A DNA stretch of 64,000 nucleotides from Achromobacter deleyi (lineage in GTDB: Bacteria > Pseudomonadota > Gammaproteobacteria > Burkholderiales > Burkholderiaceae_B), in the NCBI RefSeq assembly GCF_902859705.1, contig NZ_CADIJO010000009.1, positions 1 through 64,000 of the forward strand, in the 5' to 3' direction. The translations under genes and the position numbers were made by a program. A model generated the notes under the pieces. That model worked only from the letters and a program-made list of their open reading frames with translations, had not been told where the DNA came from and searched no databases. Shown here piece by piece: positions 55,154 through 62,873 of the stretch. Each line of letters opens with the position of its first letter. Within the stretch, counting starts at the first letter, position 1.

Positions 55154-56773
55154 ATGATCAAGTCCACCCCCCAACCCGCCGTAGAGCCCCATAGCGCTTC
55201 GGCACACGAGGGCCCCCCGTCGCATCCCAGGGCACTATCGCTTTCCAATCTGATCCTGTTGGCCGCGCTGAGCGTGTTCGGCGCCGTGATCGGCATCCAG
55301 CTGATCGTCACGCTGGGCGTCACGCCCAATACCTCCATCATCGGCGCGCTGGTCGCGATGATCCTGTCGCGCATTCCGGTGCAGCTGCTGCGTTCGTACC
55401 GTTCGGTGCACGCGCAGAACCTGGCGCAGACCGCGATTTCCTCGGCCACCTTCGGCGCGGCCAACAGCCTGCTGCTGCCGCTGGCCATTCCGTATCTGCT
55501 GGGCCGCCCCGACATGGTGCTGCCGATGTTCCTGGGCGTGGGCCTGGCGATGCTGCTGGACGCCTACATGCTGTATCGCCTGTTCGGCAGCACGGTGTTC
55601 CCGGCCACGGGCGCCTGGCCGCCGGGCGTGGCGGCGGCCGAAGCCATCAAGGCCGGCGACCAGGGCGGCACGCAGGCCAAGCTGCTGGGCCTGGGCATCG
55701 TGGTGGGCACCGTGGGCTCGTGGTTCAAGATTCCCATGTCGGCGTTCGGGGTGGCCTTCATCGGCAACATCTGGGCGCTGGCGATGTTCGGCATCGGCTT
55801 GCTGCTGCGCGGCTATTCCGAACCGCTGTTCGGCGTCGACATCAGCAAGCAATACATTCCGCACGGCATGATGATCGGCGCGGGCCTGGTGGCGCTGGTG
55901 CAGGTGGTGATGGTGATGCGCAGCAAGTCCGGCCCCAAGGCCAGTGGCCCGACCGGCCCCAGCGTGGGCAGCAGCCTGCGCCTGGGCGGCGTGGGCTACA
56001 TCCTGTTGTCCGCCGGTATTTCGCTGTTGGCGGGGTTGTATGCCGACATGTCGGTGCCGATGCTGCTGGGCTTCATCCTGTATGCCGCCTTTGCTGCCTT
56101 GGTGCATGAATTGATCGTGGGCATCGCGGCCATGCATTCGGGGTGGTTTCCGGCGTTTGCCGTGGCGCTCATCACGCTGCTGCTGGGCCTGTTGATCGGT
56201 TTTCCGCCGCACGCGCTGGCAATTCTGTGCGGCTTCTCGGTAGCCACCGGCCCGGCCTTTGCCGACATGGGCTACGACCTGAAGGCCGGCTACATGCTGC
56301 GCGGCAACGGCGCCGACATGGCGCTGGAACTGGAAGGGCGCAAGCAGCAGCTGATCGCCGCCATGATCGCCTTTTTGATTGCCATTCCGGTGGTGTATTT
56401 CAGCTACGGCGCGCTGTTCGAGAGCGGCCAATTGCCGCCGGTGGCCAAGGTGTATGTCGCCACCATCAACGCGGGCGCCACCCCGGGCATTGCGCACATG
56501 CTGCTGATCTGGGCCATACCCGGCGCCGTCATCCAGTTGATCGGCGGCCCCAAGCGCCAACTGGGCGTGCTGCTCGCCACGGGCCTGTTGATCGCCAATC
56601 CGCTGGCCGGCTGGGCCGTGGCGGCCGGCATCGTGCTGCGCCTCTTGATCGAGAAGGTCGGCGGCGAAAAGCACCGCAACCATATGGAAGTGTTTGCCGG
56701 GGGCATCATCGCCGGCGACGCCATCTTCAGTTTCTTCAACGCCACCATTACCTCGCATTTTGGCAAGAAGTGA
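55154..56773 (+). CDS. OPT-family oligopeptide-type transporter
   Basis: This 539-residue inner-membrane protein has about 14-16 hydrophobic segments. The N-terminus carries SLSNLILLAALSVFGAVIGIQLIVTLGVTPNTSIIGAL, in outline the OPT opening, and later segments include GAWPPGVAAAEAIKAGDQGG and FSVATGPAFADMGYDLKAGYMLRG, which recall OPT loops. OPT carriers move peptides or metal-peptide complexes with protons. The real substrate is unknown; the DUF1177 and AroM partners suggest an amino-acid- or hydantoin-like compound. ATG 55154 is chosen; the long upstream opening overlaps the IclR gene in another frame. Confidence 0.88.
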   Translation: MIKSTPQPAVEPHSASAHEGPPSHPRALSLSNLILLAALSVFGAVIGIQLIVTLGVTPNTSIIGALVAMILSRIPVQLLRSYRSVHAQNLAQTAISSATFGAANSLLLPLAIPYLLGRPDMVLPMFLGVGLAMLLDAYMLYRLFGSTVFPATGAWPPGVAAAEAIKAGDQGGTQAKLLGLGIVVGTVGSWFKIPMSAFGVAFIGNIWALAMFGIGLLLRGYSEPLFGVDISKQYIPHGMMIGAGLVALVQVVMVMRSKSGPKASGPTGPSVGSSLRLGGVGYILLSAGISLLAGLYADMSVPMLLGFILYAAFAALVHELIVGIAAMHSGWFPAFAVALITLLLGLLIGFPPHALAILCGFSVATGPAFADMGYDLKAGYMLRGNGADMALELEGRKQQLIAAMIAFLIAIPVVYFSYGALFESGQLPPVAKVYVATINAGATPGIAHMLLIWAIPGAVIQLIGGPKRQLGVLLATGLLIANPLAGWAVAAGIVLRLLIEKVGGEKHRNHMEVFAGGIIAGDAIFSFFNATITSHFGKK

Positions 56774-56812
56774 TTCCCCCTTCTTGTTGTCTTACCCAGA
56801 AAGGAACCCGTT

Positions 56813-57754
56813 GTGAGTCTTTCCCAAACCTTGCAGGCCTTTGAAGCGCTGGACAGCGCGTACGCGTCCGGCGACACCGTGGCCAGGCTGCTGGCCCCAT
56901 ACCCGAACGCCAGCGTCACCGTCACCCAGATCCGCGGCGCCAACGGCTCGACCGACTTCGTGCGCGTGGTCATTCCCGGTGCCCAGGGCAAGCGTGCCGG
57001 CGGTTCGGCGCCCACGCTGGGCATCGTCGGCCGCCTGGGCGGCATCGGCGCGCGGCCCAGCCGCCTGGGCCTGGTGTCCGACGGCGACGGCGCCGTGGCG
57101 GCGGTGGCGGCCGCGCTGAAACTGGCGCACATGCAGTCGCAGGGCGACGTGCTGGCCGGCGACGTGATCGTGGGCACGCACATCTGCCCCGACGCGCCCA
57201 CCCGCCCGCACCAGCCGGTGGATTTCATGGATTCGCCCGTGGACATGAAGGCCATGAACGACCATGAACTGAGCGACGAGATGGACGCCGTGCTGTCGAT
57301 CGACACCACCAAGGGCAACCGCATCATCAATCACAAGGGCTTTGCGCTGTCGCCCACGGTGAAGCAGGGCTACATCCTGCGGATGTCGGAAGACCTGCTG
57401 CGCATCATGGAAACGACCACGGGCCGCCCGGCCGCGACCTTTCCGATCTCGATCCAGGACATCACACCCTACGACAATGGCGTCTACCACGTGAACAGCA
57501 TCCTGCAACCGTCGGTGGCCACCTCGGCCCCGGTGGTGGGCGTGGCCATCACCGCAGAGACGGTGGTGCCCGGCTGCGGCACCGGCGCCAGCCACGAGGT
57601 CGACATTGCCGCGGCCGCCAAGTTCGCCGTGGAAGTCGCCAAGGAATTCACCCAGGGCAAGTGCCAGTTCTTCGACCGCGAAGAATTCGCTGTGCTGCAA
57701 AAGCTGTACGGCTCGCTGGCGCACTTGCAGGGCGTCCAGGTCCAAAAGCACTGA
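56813..57754 (+). CDS. DUF1177 family protein
   Basis: This 313-residue cytosolic protein begins MSLSQTLQAFEALDSAYASG and contains GIVGRLGGIGARPSRLGLVSDGDGAVAA, VIVGTHICPDAPTRPHQPVDFMDSPVD and the metal-peptidase-like ITAETVVPGCGTGASHEVDI. These are conserved in DUF1177 proteins, which resemble M20/M42-type hydrolases or amidohydrolases by pattern; the reaction is not established. The GTG start has AAGGAA upstream. It lies 39 bases after the OPT gene and 32 before the aroM-like gene. Confidence 0.88.
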   Translation: MSLSQTLQAFEALDSAYASGDTVARLLAPYPNASVTVTQIRGANGSTDFVRVVIPGAQGKRAGGSAPTLGIVGRLGGIGARPSRLGLVSDGDGAVAAVAAALKLAHMQSQGDVLAGDVIVGTHICPDAPTRPHQPVDFMDSPVDMKAMNDHELSDEMDAVLSIDTTKGNRIINHKGFALSPTVKQGYILRMSEDLLRIMETTTGRPAATFPISIQDITPYDNGVYHVNSILQPSVATSAPVVGVAITAETVVPGCGTGASHEVDIAAAAKFAVEVAKEFTQGKCQFFDREEFAVLQKLYGSLAHLQGVQVQKH

Positions 57755-57786
57755 TACCGCCGCGCTGATACGCAAGGAGCATCGCC

Positions 57787-58473
57787 ATGTCCACCCCCGC
57801 CCAACTGGGCACCATCACCATCGGGCAGGCGCCGCGGCCCGACATCACGCCGATTCTTCTTCAGCACTTGCCGCCCGGCGTCTCGTGCGTGCATGCCGGA
57901 TTGCTCGACGGCCTGTCGCGAGGCGAGATCGAACAACGCTATGCCCCCCAGGGCGACCAGCCCACGCTGATCACGCGTTTGCTGGACGGGTCGTCGGTGG
58001 TGGTGGACAAGGCCCGGATGCTTGAATTGCTGAGGCAGAAGGCGGCGGCGCTGGCGGCCCAGGGTTGCCGCTACGTGCTGGTGCTGTGCACTGGCGTATT
58101 CGATGACCTTGAGGCGGGCGGTGCGTGGCTGATCGAGCCGGACCGCATCGTGTCGCCCACCGTGGCGGCGCTGGCCGGCGGGCGGCAGGTGGGGGTGATC
58201 GTGCCCTTGGCGTCGCAGATGGCGTCCGAGGCGCATAAGTGGCGTGCGCTGGAACAGGCGCCGCTGTGCGCGGCGGCCTCGCCCTACTCGGATGAGACCG
58301 CCACGCTGGCGCAGGCCGCACAAGACCTGCGGCGCCAGGGCGCCGAAGTGCTGGTGCTGGACTGCATGGGGTTTGTCGAGCGCCACCGGCAGGTGGCGGC
58401 CGAGGCCTCGGGCTTGCCGGTGATTCTGTCGAACGCGATCATTGCGCGGCTGACGGCGGAGCTGCTGAGCTGA
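57787..58473 (+). CDS. AroM-family protein
   Basis: This 228-residue protein has the AroM family opening LGTITIGQAPRPDITPILLQHL, then VHAGLLDGLSRGEIEQRYAP, YVLVLCTGVFDD and the C-terminal VLVLDCMGFVERHR. AroM resembles Asp/Glu racemase-type proteins with two catalytic Cys (here in LCTG and DCMG); its biochemical role is unknown. AAGGAG precedes the ATG. The IclR-OPT-DUF1177-AroM set looks like one catabolic operon, perhaps for an amino-acid derivative requiring racemisation and hydrolysis; that is inference. Confidence 0.9.
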   Translation: MSTPAQLGTITIGQAPRPDITPILLQHLPPGVSCVHAGLLDGLSRGEIEQRYAPQGDQPTLITRLLDGSSVVVDKARMLELLRQKAAALAAQGCRYVLVLCTGVFDDLEAGGAWLIEPDRIVSPTVAALAGGRQVGVIVPLASQMASEAHKWRALEQAPLCAAASPYSDETATLAQAAQDLRRQGAEVLVLDCMGFVERHRQVAAEASGLPVILSNAIIARLTAELLS

Positions 58474-58483
58474 CGGCCAGGGC

Positions 58484-58509
58484 AGGCCGGCGAAAGTGGC
58501 CGCCGGCCT
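58484..58509. terminator. GC-rich hairpin between convergent genes
   Basis: AGGCCGGCG (58484-58492) and CGCCGGCCT (58501-58509) pair perfectly around an 8-base loop, 11 bases after the aroM-like stop and facing the leftward lipoprotein gene. There is no T-tract, so termination is uncertain. Confidence 0.35.
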
Positions 58510-58609
58510 CTGCCGGTACTGCGCCGCAGCCTGGCGGCTGGCCCGGTCATCGGGTCAGGTCCAGGCAGGGTCAGGGCCAAGAATCGTCGCGGCGCCCGGC
58601 CATCGCGTC

Positions 58610-58798
58610 CTAGCGGCCGGGATACACCCCCTGGAACGGCGTATTGTCGGGTTCGCCGAAATTGTCGGCGTGATAGTTGGCCGGGTCCGAACGCATGCTG
58701 GACTTCTGGCCGCTGGCGCTGCTGCCGCCGCCCGGCGTCATGGTGCAGCCGGCTAGCAGGATGGCCAGCACGAGGCCGGCAGTGGTCACGAGTTTCAT
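58610..58798 (-). CDS. Small lipoprotein, 62 residues
   Basis: The product starts MKLVTTAGLVLAILLAGCTMTPGGG: a short lipoprotein signal with lipobox LLAGC, so lipidation at Cys18 is expected. The rest (about 44 residues, GSSASGQKSSMRSDPANYHADNFGEPDN) is hydrophilic with no recognised domain. GGAGG lies 7 bases upstream of the ATG at 58798. The longer opening upstream is rejected because this start has both a site and a signal. Confidence 0.8.
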   Translation of the reverse strand: MKLVTTAGLVLAILLAGCTMTPGGGSSASGQKSSMRSDPANYHADNFGEPDNTPFQGVYPGR

Positions 58799-59280
58799 CA
58801 CAAACCTCCACAAAGAAGCTTGCCGGAAAAGCGGACCGGACTGGCCGGTATCGCCTGCATCCACTCCGGCGTGCCACATGCGCGCCGGATGCGGGCGCGA
58901 TGGTGCCTGTCCAGTCAGGCAGGCCGTAGTCGGGCCGCCTGGCGGATGGGCAGAAACGATGGCAAGCAAATCAACACAGCCTATCGAGGCCTCGGGCACC
59001 CGGCATTGCCGGGTGCGAGGGGCTATCGCGGCGCCTCCTGGCGGCAGGCCAGGGGCGTCCCGCGACAAGCGATCCACAGCATGTCTTGTTGGGAGGGGGA
59101 ACAGCTCATGGGGCATGCCCACAGCAAGTGGTGTGCCCGGGCGGGGCGAAAGCAGCAGGGCGGCGCCTGGGCGGACTTGCTGTGGCCATTTTCCTCCCGC
59201 CCGGGTGACTCGTCCACGGCTATTTCGGATAAATTCGTACACGTCCAAGGCACCTTGGGCCCATCCGCCTGGAGCACCGC
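58799..59280. other. Intergenic region without a supported gene, with one strong hairpin
   Basis: These 482 bases carry only low-quality frames. A perfect hairpin with arms GCACCCGGC (58996-59004) and GCCGGGTGC (59008-59016) is present, without a T-tract. A weak promoter-like AT-rich patch (TTTCGGATAAATTCG) occurs near 59223-59238 before the transporter gene. Confidence 0.4.
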
Positions 59281-60387
59281 TTGAACCCGATCCCGCGCCC
59301 GACCTCTGATCTGCCCCGTAACCTGCTGGTCATCGTCATCCTGCTGGCCCTGATGATCGGCAGCCTGTATGTGCTCAAACCGTTCCTGTTCGGGCTGATC
59401 TGGGCCACCACCATCGTGGTGGCGACCTGGCCGGTGATGCTGGCGATTCAGCGGCGCTGCGGCGGTCGCCGCTGGCTGGCCACGCTGGCGATGCTGGTGG
59501 TGCTGCTGGTGGTGATCGTGCTGCCGCTCTACCAGGCGATTTCCACCCTGGCGCTGCACGGCGGCGCCATCATGACCGCCATCAAGAGCCTGCCCGACTA
59601 CGCCCTGATGGCGCCGCCGGGCTGGGTGCGCAGCGTGCCGCTGGGCGGGCCGCGCATCGCGCAGGAATGGCAGGCGCTGGCCGATGCCGGCGCGGGCGGC
59701 CTGCTGGCGCGGCTGGAACCCTACGTGACCCTGGCGGCCAAATGGCTGCTCAGCAACGCGGCCATCGTGGGCGTGTTCGTCATGCACATGCTCATCACCA
59801 TCGTCATCGCGGGCATCCTGTATTTCCAGGGCGACGTGGCGGCCAATTTCGTGCAGCGTTTCGCCAACCGGCTGGCCGGGCACCGGGGGGTGGCGGCCGT
59901 GCGCCTGGCAGGCCTGTCGATCCGCGCGGTGGCGCTGGGCATCGTGGTGACCGCCGTGGTGCAGTCGGCGCTGGGCGGGCTGGGCTTGTGGATTGCCGGG
60001 GTGCCGGCCGCCGGCATCGTCACGGCCCTGATGCTGATGCTATGCCTGGCGCAGCTGGGGCCTTTCCTGCCGCTGCTGGGCGGGGTGGTGTGGCTGTTCC
60101 AGAACGAGATGAAGCTGGCAGCCGTGATGCTGCTGGTGTGGGCCGTGCTGGTGACGATGCTGGACAACCTGCTGCGCCCCATGCTGATCAAGCGCGGCGT
60201 GAACCTGTCGATGCTGCTGATCCTGGCCGGGGTGCTGGGCGGCATGTTCGCGTTCGGCATCGTGGGGCTGTTCATCGGCCCGGTGATCCTGGCCGTGACG
60301 TCGACGCTGCTCAAGGCCTGGGTCGACGAAGTGCCGCCGCCTGAAGCGGGCGCGCCGGCCACGCTGAAGCATCCGACCGAGCTCTGA
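59281..60387 (+). CDS. AI-2E/PerM-family membrane transporter
   Basis: This 368-residue protein has eight predicted helices, including LLVIVILLALMIGSLYVLKPF and IVTALMLMLCLAQLGPFLPLLGG. The C-terminal motif LDNLLRPMLIKRGVNLSMLLILAGVLGGMFAFGIVGLFIGPV is in outline that of the AI-2E/YdiK group. Family members export autoinducer-2 or act as Na+/H+-type or permease proteins; the substrate here is unknown. The TTG start at 59281 has GGAG 6 bases upstream. Confidence 0.92.
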   Translation: MNPIPRPTSDLPRNLLVIVILLALMIGSLYVLKPFLFGLIWATTIVVATWPVMLAIQRRCGGRRWLATLAMLVVLLVVIVLPLYQAISTLALHGGAIMTAIKSLPDYALMAPPGWVRSVPLGGPRIAQEWQALADAGAGGLLARLEPYVTLAAKWLLSNAAIVGVFVMHMLITIVIAGILYFQGDVAANFVQRFANRLAGHRGVAAVRLAGLSIRAVALGIVVTAVVQSALGGLGLWIAGVPAAGIVTALMLMLCLAQLGPFLPLLGGVVWLFQNEMKLAAVMLLVWAVLVTMLDNLLRPMLIKRGVNLSMLLILAGVLGGMFAFGIVGLFIGPVILAVTSTLLKAWVDEVPPPEAGAPATLKHPTEL

Positions 60388-60488
60388 ACGCGGGCCTGGG
60401 CCCCGCGCCACCGCAAGCTGGTGCAATTCTTATCGGCGCGGGCGGCTTATCCTTGGCATAGACCACAACCCGCCACCAGGAGCCGCCC

Positions 60489-61667
60489 GTGACGACCCAC
60501 CCCTCGCAACCCTTCGATTGGCGCAGCGCCGTGGTGGACCCCGCGCCTTTGGCGCCGGAAGGATTCCGGTCGCTGGTCACCCCGACCAGCCGCGGTTCGA
60601 CCACGCTGTTCGAGCGCGCCGCCGATCTGCGCGACGATTGGGATGCCGAGAAATCCCCCTACACCTACGGCTTGCACGGCACGCCCACGGTGCTGGAGCT
60701 GGGGGCGCGCATCGCCCGCATCGAACAGGGCCGGCACTGCTTCATCACGCCGGGCGGACAGGCGGCCATCGCCTTGATCTACCTGGCGTTTTGCGGCGCG
60801 GGCGACCACGCCTTGCTGCCCGAGACGGCCTATGGCCCCAACCAGGGGCTGGCCGGCGGCCTGATGCAACGCCTGGGTGTCGAGGTGGAAACCTACGACC
60901 CGATGATCGGCGCGGGCATCGCGGCGCTGATCCGGCCCAATACCCGGCTGGTCTGGTGCGAAAGCCCCGGCTCGGCCACGATGGAAATCCAGGACGTGCC
61001 GGCGATTGCGGCGGCCGCGCACCGGGCGGGCGCCGTGGTGGCGCTGGACAACACCTATGCCGCGGGCGTGCTGTTCGACGCCTTCGCGCACGGCGTGGAC
61101 GTGACGATGCAGGCGCTGACCAAGTACATCGGCGGCCATAGCGACCTGCTGCTGGGGTCGGTGACCTGCCGCGACGAGGCGCATTACCGGGCGCTGGGCG
61201 AAGCGCGCAATTTCCTGGGCATGGCGGCGTCGCCGGACGATTGCAGCCTGGCGCTGCGCGGCCTGCAGACGCTGGCGGTGCGGCTGGACCAGCTGGAACG
61301 CAGCACGCTCGAGGTCGCCCAATGGCTGGCCGCAAGGCCCGAGGTGCAGACGGTGCTGCATCCGGCGCTGCCATCCTGCCCCGGGCACGAGATCTGGCGG
61401 CGCGACTTTACCGGGTCGGCCAGCGTGTTTTCGATCGTGCTGGGGCCGCAGCCGAGCTGTGCGCAGATCGAGGCCTTCGTGGACCGGCTGCGGCTGTTCA
61501 AGATCGGCTACAGCTGGGGTGGCGTGACCAGCCTGGTCGCGCCGTACTTCAAGTTGCGGCGCACGGTGCGGCCGTATGGCGACCGGCTGGTGCGGCTGAA
61601 CGTGGGGCTGGAACCGGCGCCGCTGCTGATCGCGGACCTGGAGCAGGCGTTGTCGGCGCTGGGGTGA
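60489..61667 (+). CDS. metC: Cystathionine beta-lyase (PLP-dependent, Cys/Met metabolism family)
   Basis: This 392-residue enzyme has TPTSRGSTTLFERAADL and YTYGLHGTPTVLELGARIARIEQG at the N-terminus, the PLP-phosphate segment ITPGGQAAIALIYLAF, the Asp of LDNTYAAGVLFDAFAHG, and the Schiff-base Lys in MQALTKYIGGHSDLLLG, which is the beta-lyase version of the motif. It would cleave cystathionine to homocysteine, pyruvate and ammonia. The GTG start has AGGAG (60478-60482) 6 bases upstream. It stands as a single gene. Confidence 0.9.
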   Translation: MTTHPSQPFDWRSAVVDPAPLAPEGFRSLVTPTSRGSTTLFERAADLRDDWDAEKSPYTYGLHGTPTVLELGARIARIEQGRHCFITPGGQAAIALIYLAFCGAGDHALLPETAYGPNQGLAGGLMQRLGVEVETYDPMIGAGIAALIRPNTRLVWCESPGSATMEIQDVPAIAAAAHRAGAVVALDNTYAAGVLFDAFAHGVDVTMQALTKYIGGHSDLLLGSVTCRDEAHYRALGEARNFLGMAASPDDCSLALRGLQTLAVRLDQLERSTLEVAQWLAARPEVQTVLHPALPSCPGHEIWRRDFTGSASVFSIVLGPQPSCAQIEAFVDRLRLFKIGYSWGGVTSLVAPYFKLRRTVRPYGDRLVRLNVGLEPAPLLIADLEQALSALG

Positions 61668-61967
61668 ACCCGGCGTGGCGGATGGGCGCTTTCGGTGATG
61701 GCTGGCGTCGTGTCCGGCAACCGGATTCGGCGCTGGCCTGCGTGATGCCCCGGCCGGGCGGCCCGCGCGCCCAGGGGAAAGCGCGTAACATTCTGGCCTT
61801 GGGGCCACCGTCAATGCAGGCTTGCGTGATTCAGGCCTGCATCAACGCCCCCGTTTCGCCTTTTCCGCAGTGTCCAAGATGACGATTTTTCCGCTGAATT
61901 CCTCTACGCCCATTCCCGCGCTTTCCCGCCTTGCCCTCGTGTCCGCCACGCACTCGGGAGGCCGGCC
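61668..61967. other. Intergenic region, nothing recognised
   Basis: These 300 bases between the metC-like and pseudouridine-synthase-like genes hold only weak frames. I see no hairpin with a T-tract or convincing promoter. Confidence 0.4.
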
Positions 61968-62693
61968 ATGAGCGACAGCGTCCGCCTGGCCAAGCGGCTG
62001 GCCACCGAACAATCGTGCTCGCGCGGCGATGCCGAACGCTATATCGAAGGCGGCTGGGTGGCCGTGGATGGCAAAGTGGTGGAAGAGCCCGGTTTTCGCG
62101 TCGGCGCCAACCAGACGGTGAGCCTGCTTGCCGGCGCCAAGCTGGAAGACATGCGGCCGGTGAGCGTGCTGGTGCACAAGCCGGCGGGCCTGTCGGCATC
62201 AGACCCGCAGGAATCCGCGCTGGACCTGATCGTGCCTGCCAACCTGATGCCGGGCGACCGCTCGGGCCTGCGTTACCTGAAGCGCATGTTCAACGGCCTG
62301 AAGCTGGCGACGCCGCTCGAGCGCGCAGCCAGCGGGCTGGTGGTGTACACGCAGGAATACGCGGTGTCGCGCAAGCTGGTCGAAGAGGGCCGGCACGTCG
62401 AACAGGAATACATCGCCCAGGTGCGCGGCACGCTGGACGCGGCCGGCTTGGCGCGCCTGCAACGCGGCCTGGCCTACGAGGGCCGGCCCGCCACGCCCAT
62501 GAAGGTCAGCTGGCAGAACGAAACCCACCTGCGCTTTGCGCTGAAGACGCCGGCGCTGGGGTTCATCGAATACGTATGCGACACCGCCGGGCTGCAATTG
62601 CTGGGGCTGCGCCGCTTGCGCATTGGCCGCCTTCCGATGGCGGGGCTGGCGGTGGGGCAGTGGCGTTATCGGCTGGAATACGAGCGGTTCTAG
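61968..62693 (+). CDS. S4-domain pseudouridine-synthase-like protein (RluF/RsuA type) with altered catalytic residue
   Basis: This 241-residue protein has an N-terminal S4 RNA-binding domain (VRLAKRLATEQSCSRGDAERYIEGGWVAVDGKVV) followed by the synthase fold. In RsuA/RluF enzymes the catalytic loop is GRLDxxTxGLLLLTxD. Here the matching segment is ATPLERAASGLVVYTQE, so the essential Asp is replaced by Glu and the preceding GR is also changed. HKPAGL and EQEYIAQVRG (normally EKEYxVxV) are otherwise present. It may be an inactive or altered RNA-binding relative. The start ATG 61968 has a GGGAGG upstream. Confidence 0.8.
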   Translation: MSDSVRLAKRLATEQSCSRGDAERYIEGGWVAVDGKVVEEPGFRVGANQTVSLLAGAKLEDMRPVSVLVHKPAGLSASDPQESALDLIVPANLMPGDRSGLRYLKRMFNGLKLATPLERAASGLVVYTQEYAVSRKLVEEGRHVEQEYIAQVRGTLDAAGLARLQRGLAYEGRPATPMKVSWQNETHLRFALKTPALGFIEYVCDTAGLQLLGLRRLRIGRLPMAGLAVGQWRYRLEYERF

Positions 62694-62715
62694 GCCCGTT
62701 CCAGGCCCCGAAAGA

Positions 62716-62803
62716 CTTCAAGTAAATTCTCGGATAACCTCAAGTGGATTCTCGAAGGACTTCAAGTGATTTCTCGAATAGCTTCAAGTGAATTCTGGAA
62801 TAA
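62716..62803. repeat. 22-bp tandem repeat, four units, before the LD-carboxypeptidase gene
   Basis: Units start at 62716, 62738, 62760 and 62782, each 22 bases long, with approximate consensus CTTCAAGTGAATTCTCGAAT plus two variable bases. A diverged fifth unit begins at 62804. CAAGT and TTCT are shared by all four. A period of two DNA turns would place repeated protein contacts on one face of the helix. The sequence is AT-rich against the background. Confidence 0.85.
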
Positions 62804-62816
62804 CCTCATTTTTTAC

Positions 62817-62850
62817 TTGATATTTATTCGATAAGTATTTAATAAATAAT
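62817..62850 (+). promoter_or_regulatory. Possible AT-rich promoter of the LD-carboxypeptidase gene
   Basis: TTGATA (62817-62822) could be a -35 element; 17 bases later the AT-only stretch TAATAAATAATAAT contains poor -10 candidates. Only the -35 match is good. It lies between the 22-bp repeats and the gene start. Confidence 0.3.
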
Positions 62851-62873
62851 AATAAAACTTAAAAGGACGCTGC

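Noticed and set aside
58820..59284. 154-codon plus-strand frame before the AI-2E-family transporter
   Set aside because: There is no ribosome-binding site or domain, it overlaps the transporter start, and its composition is like random high-GC sequence.
62716..62803. CRISPR array or plasmid-type iterons
   Set aside because: Units are contiguous and short, without spacers; no replication-initiator or cas gene is nearby.
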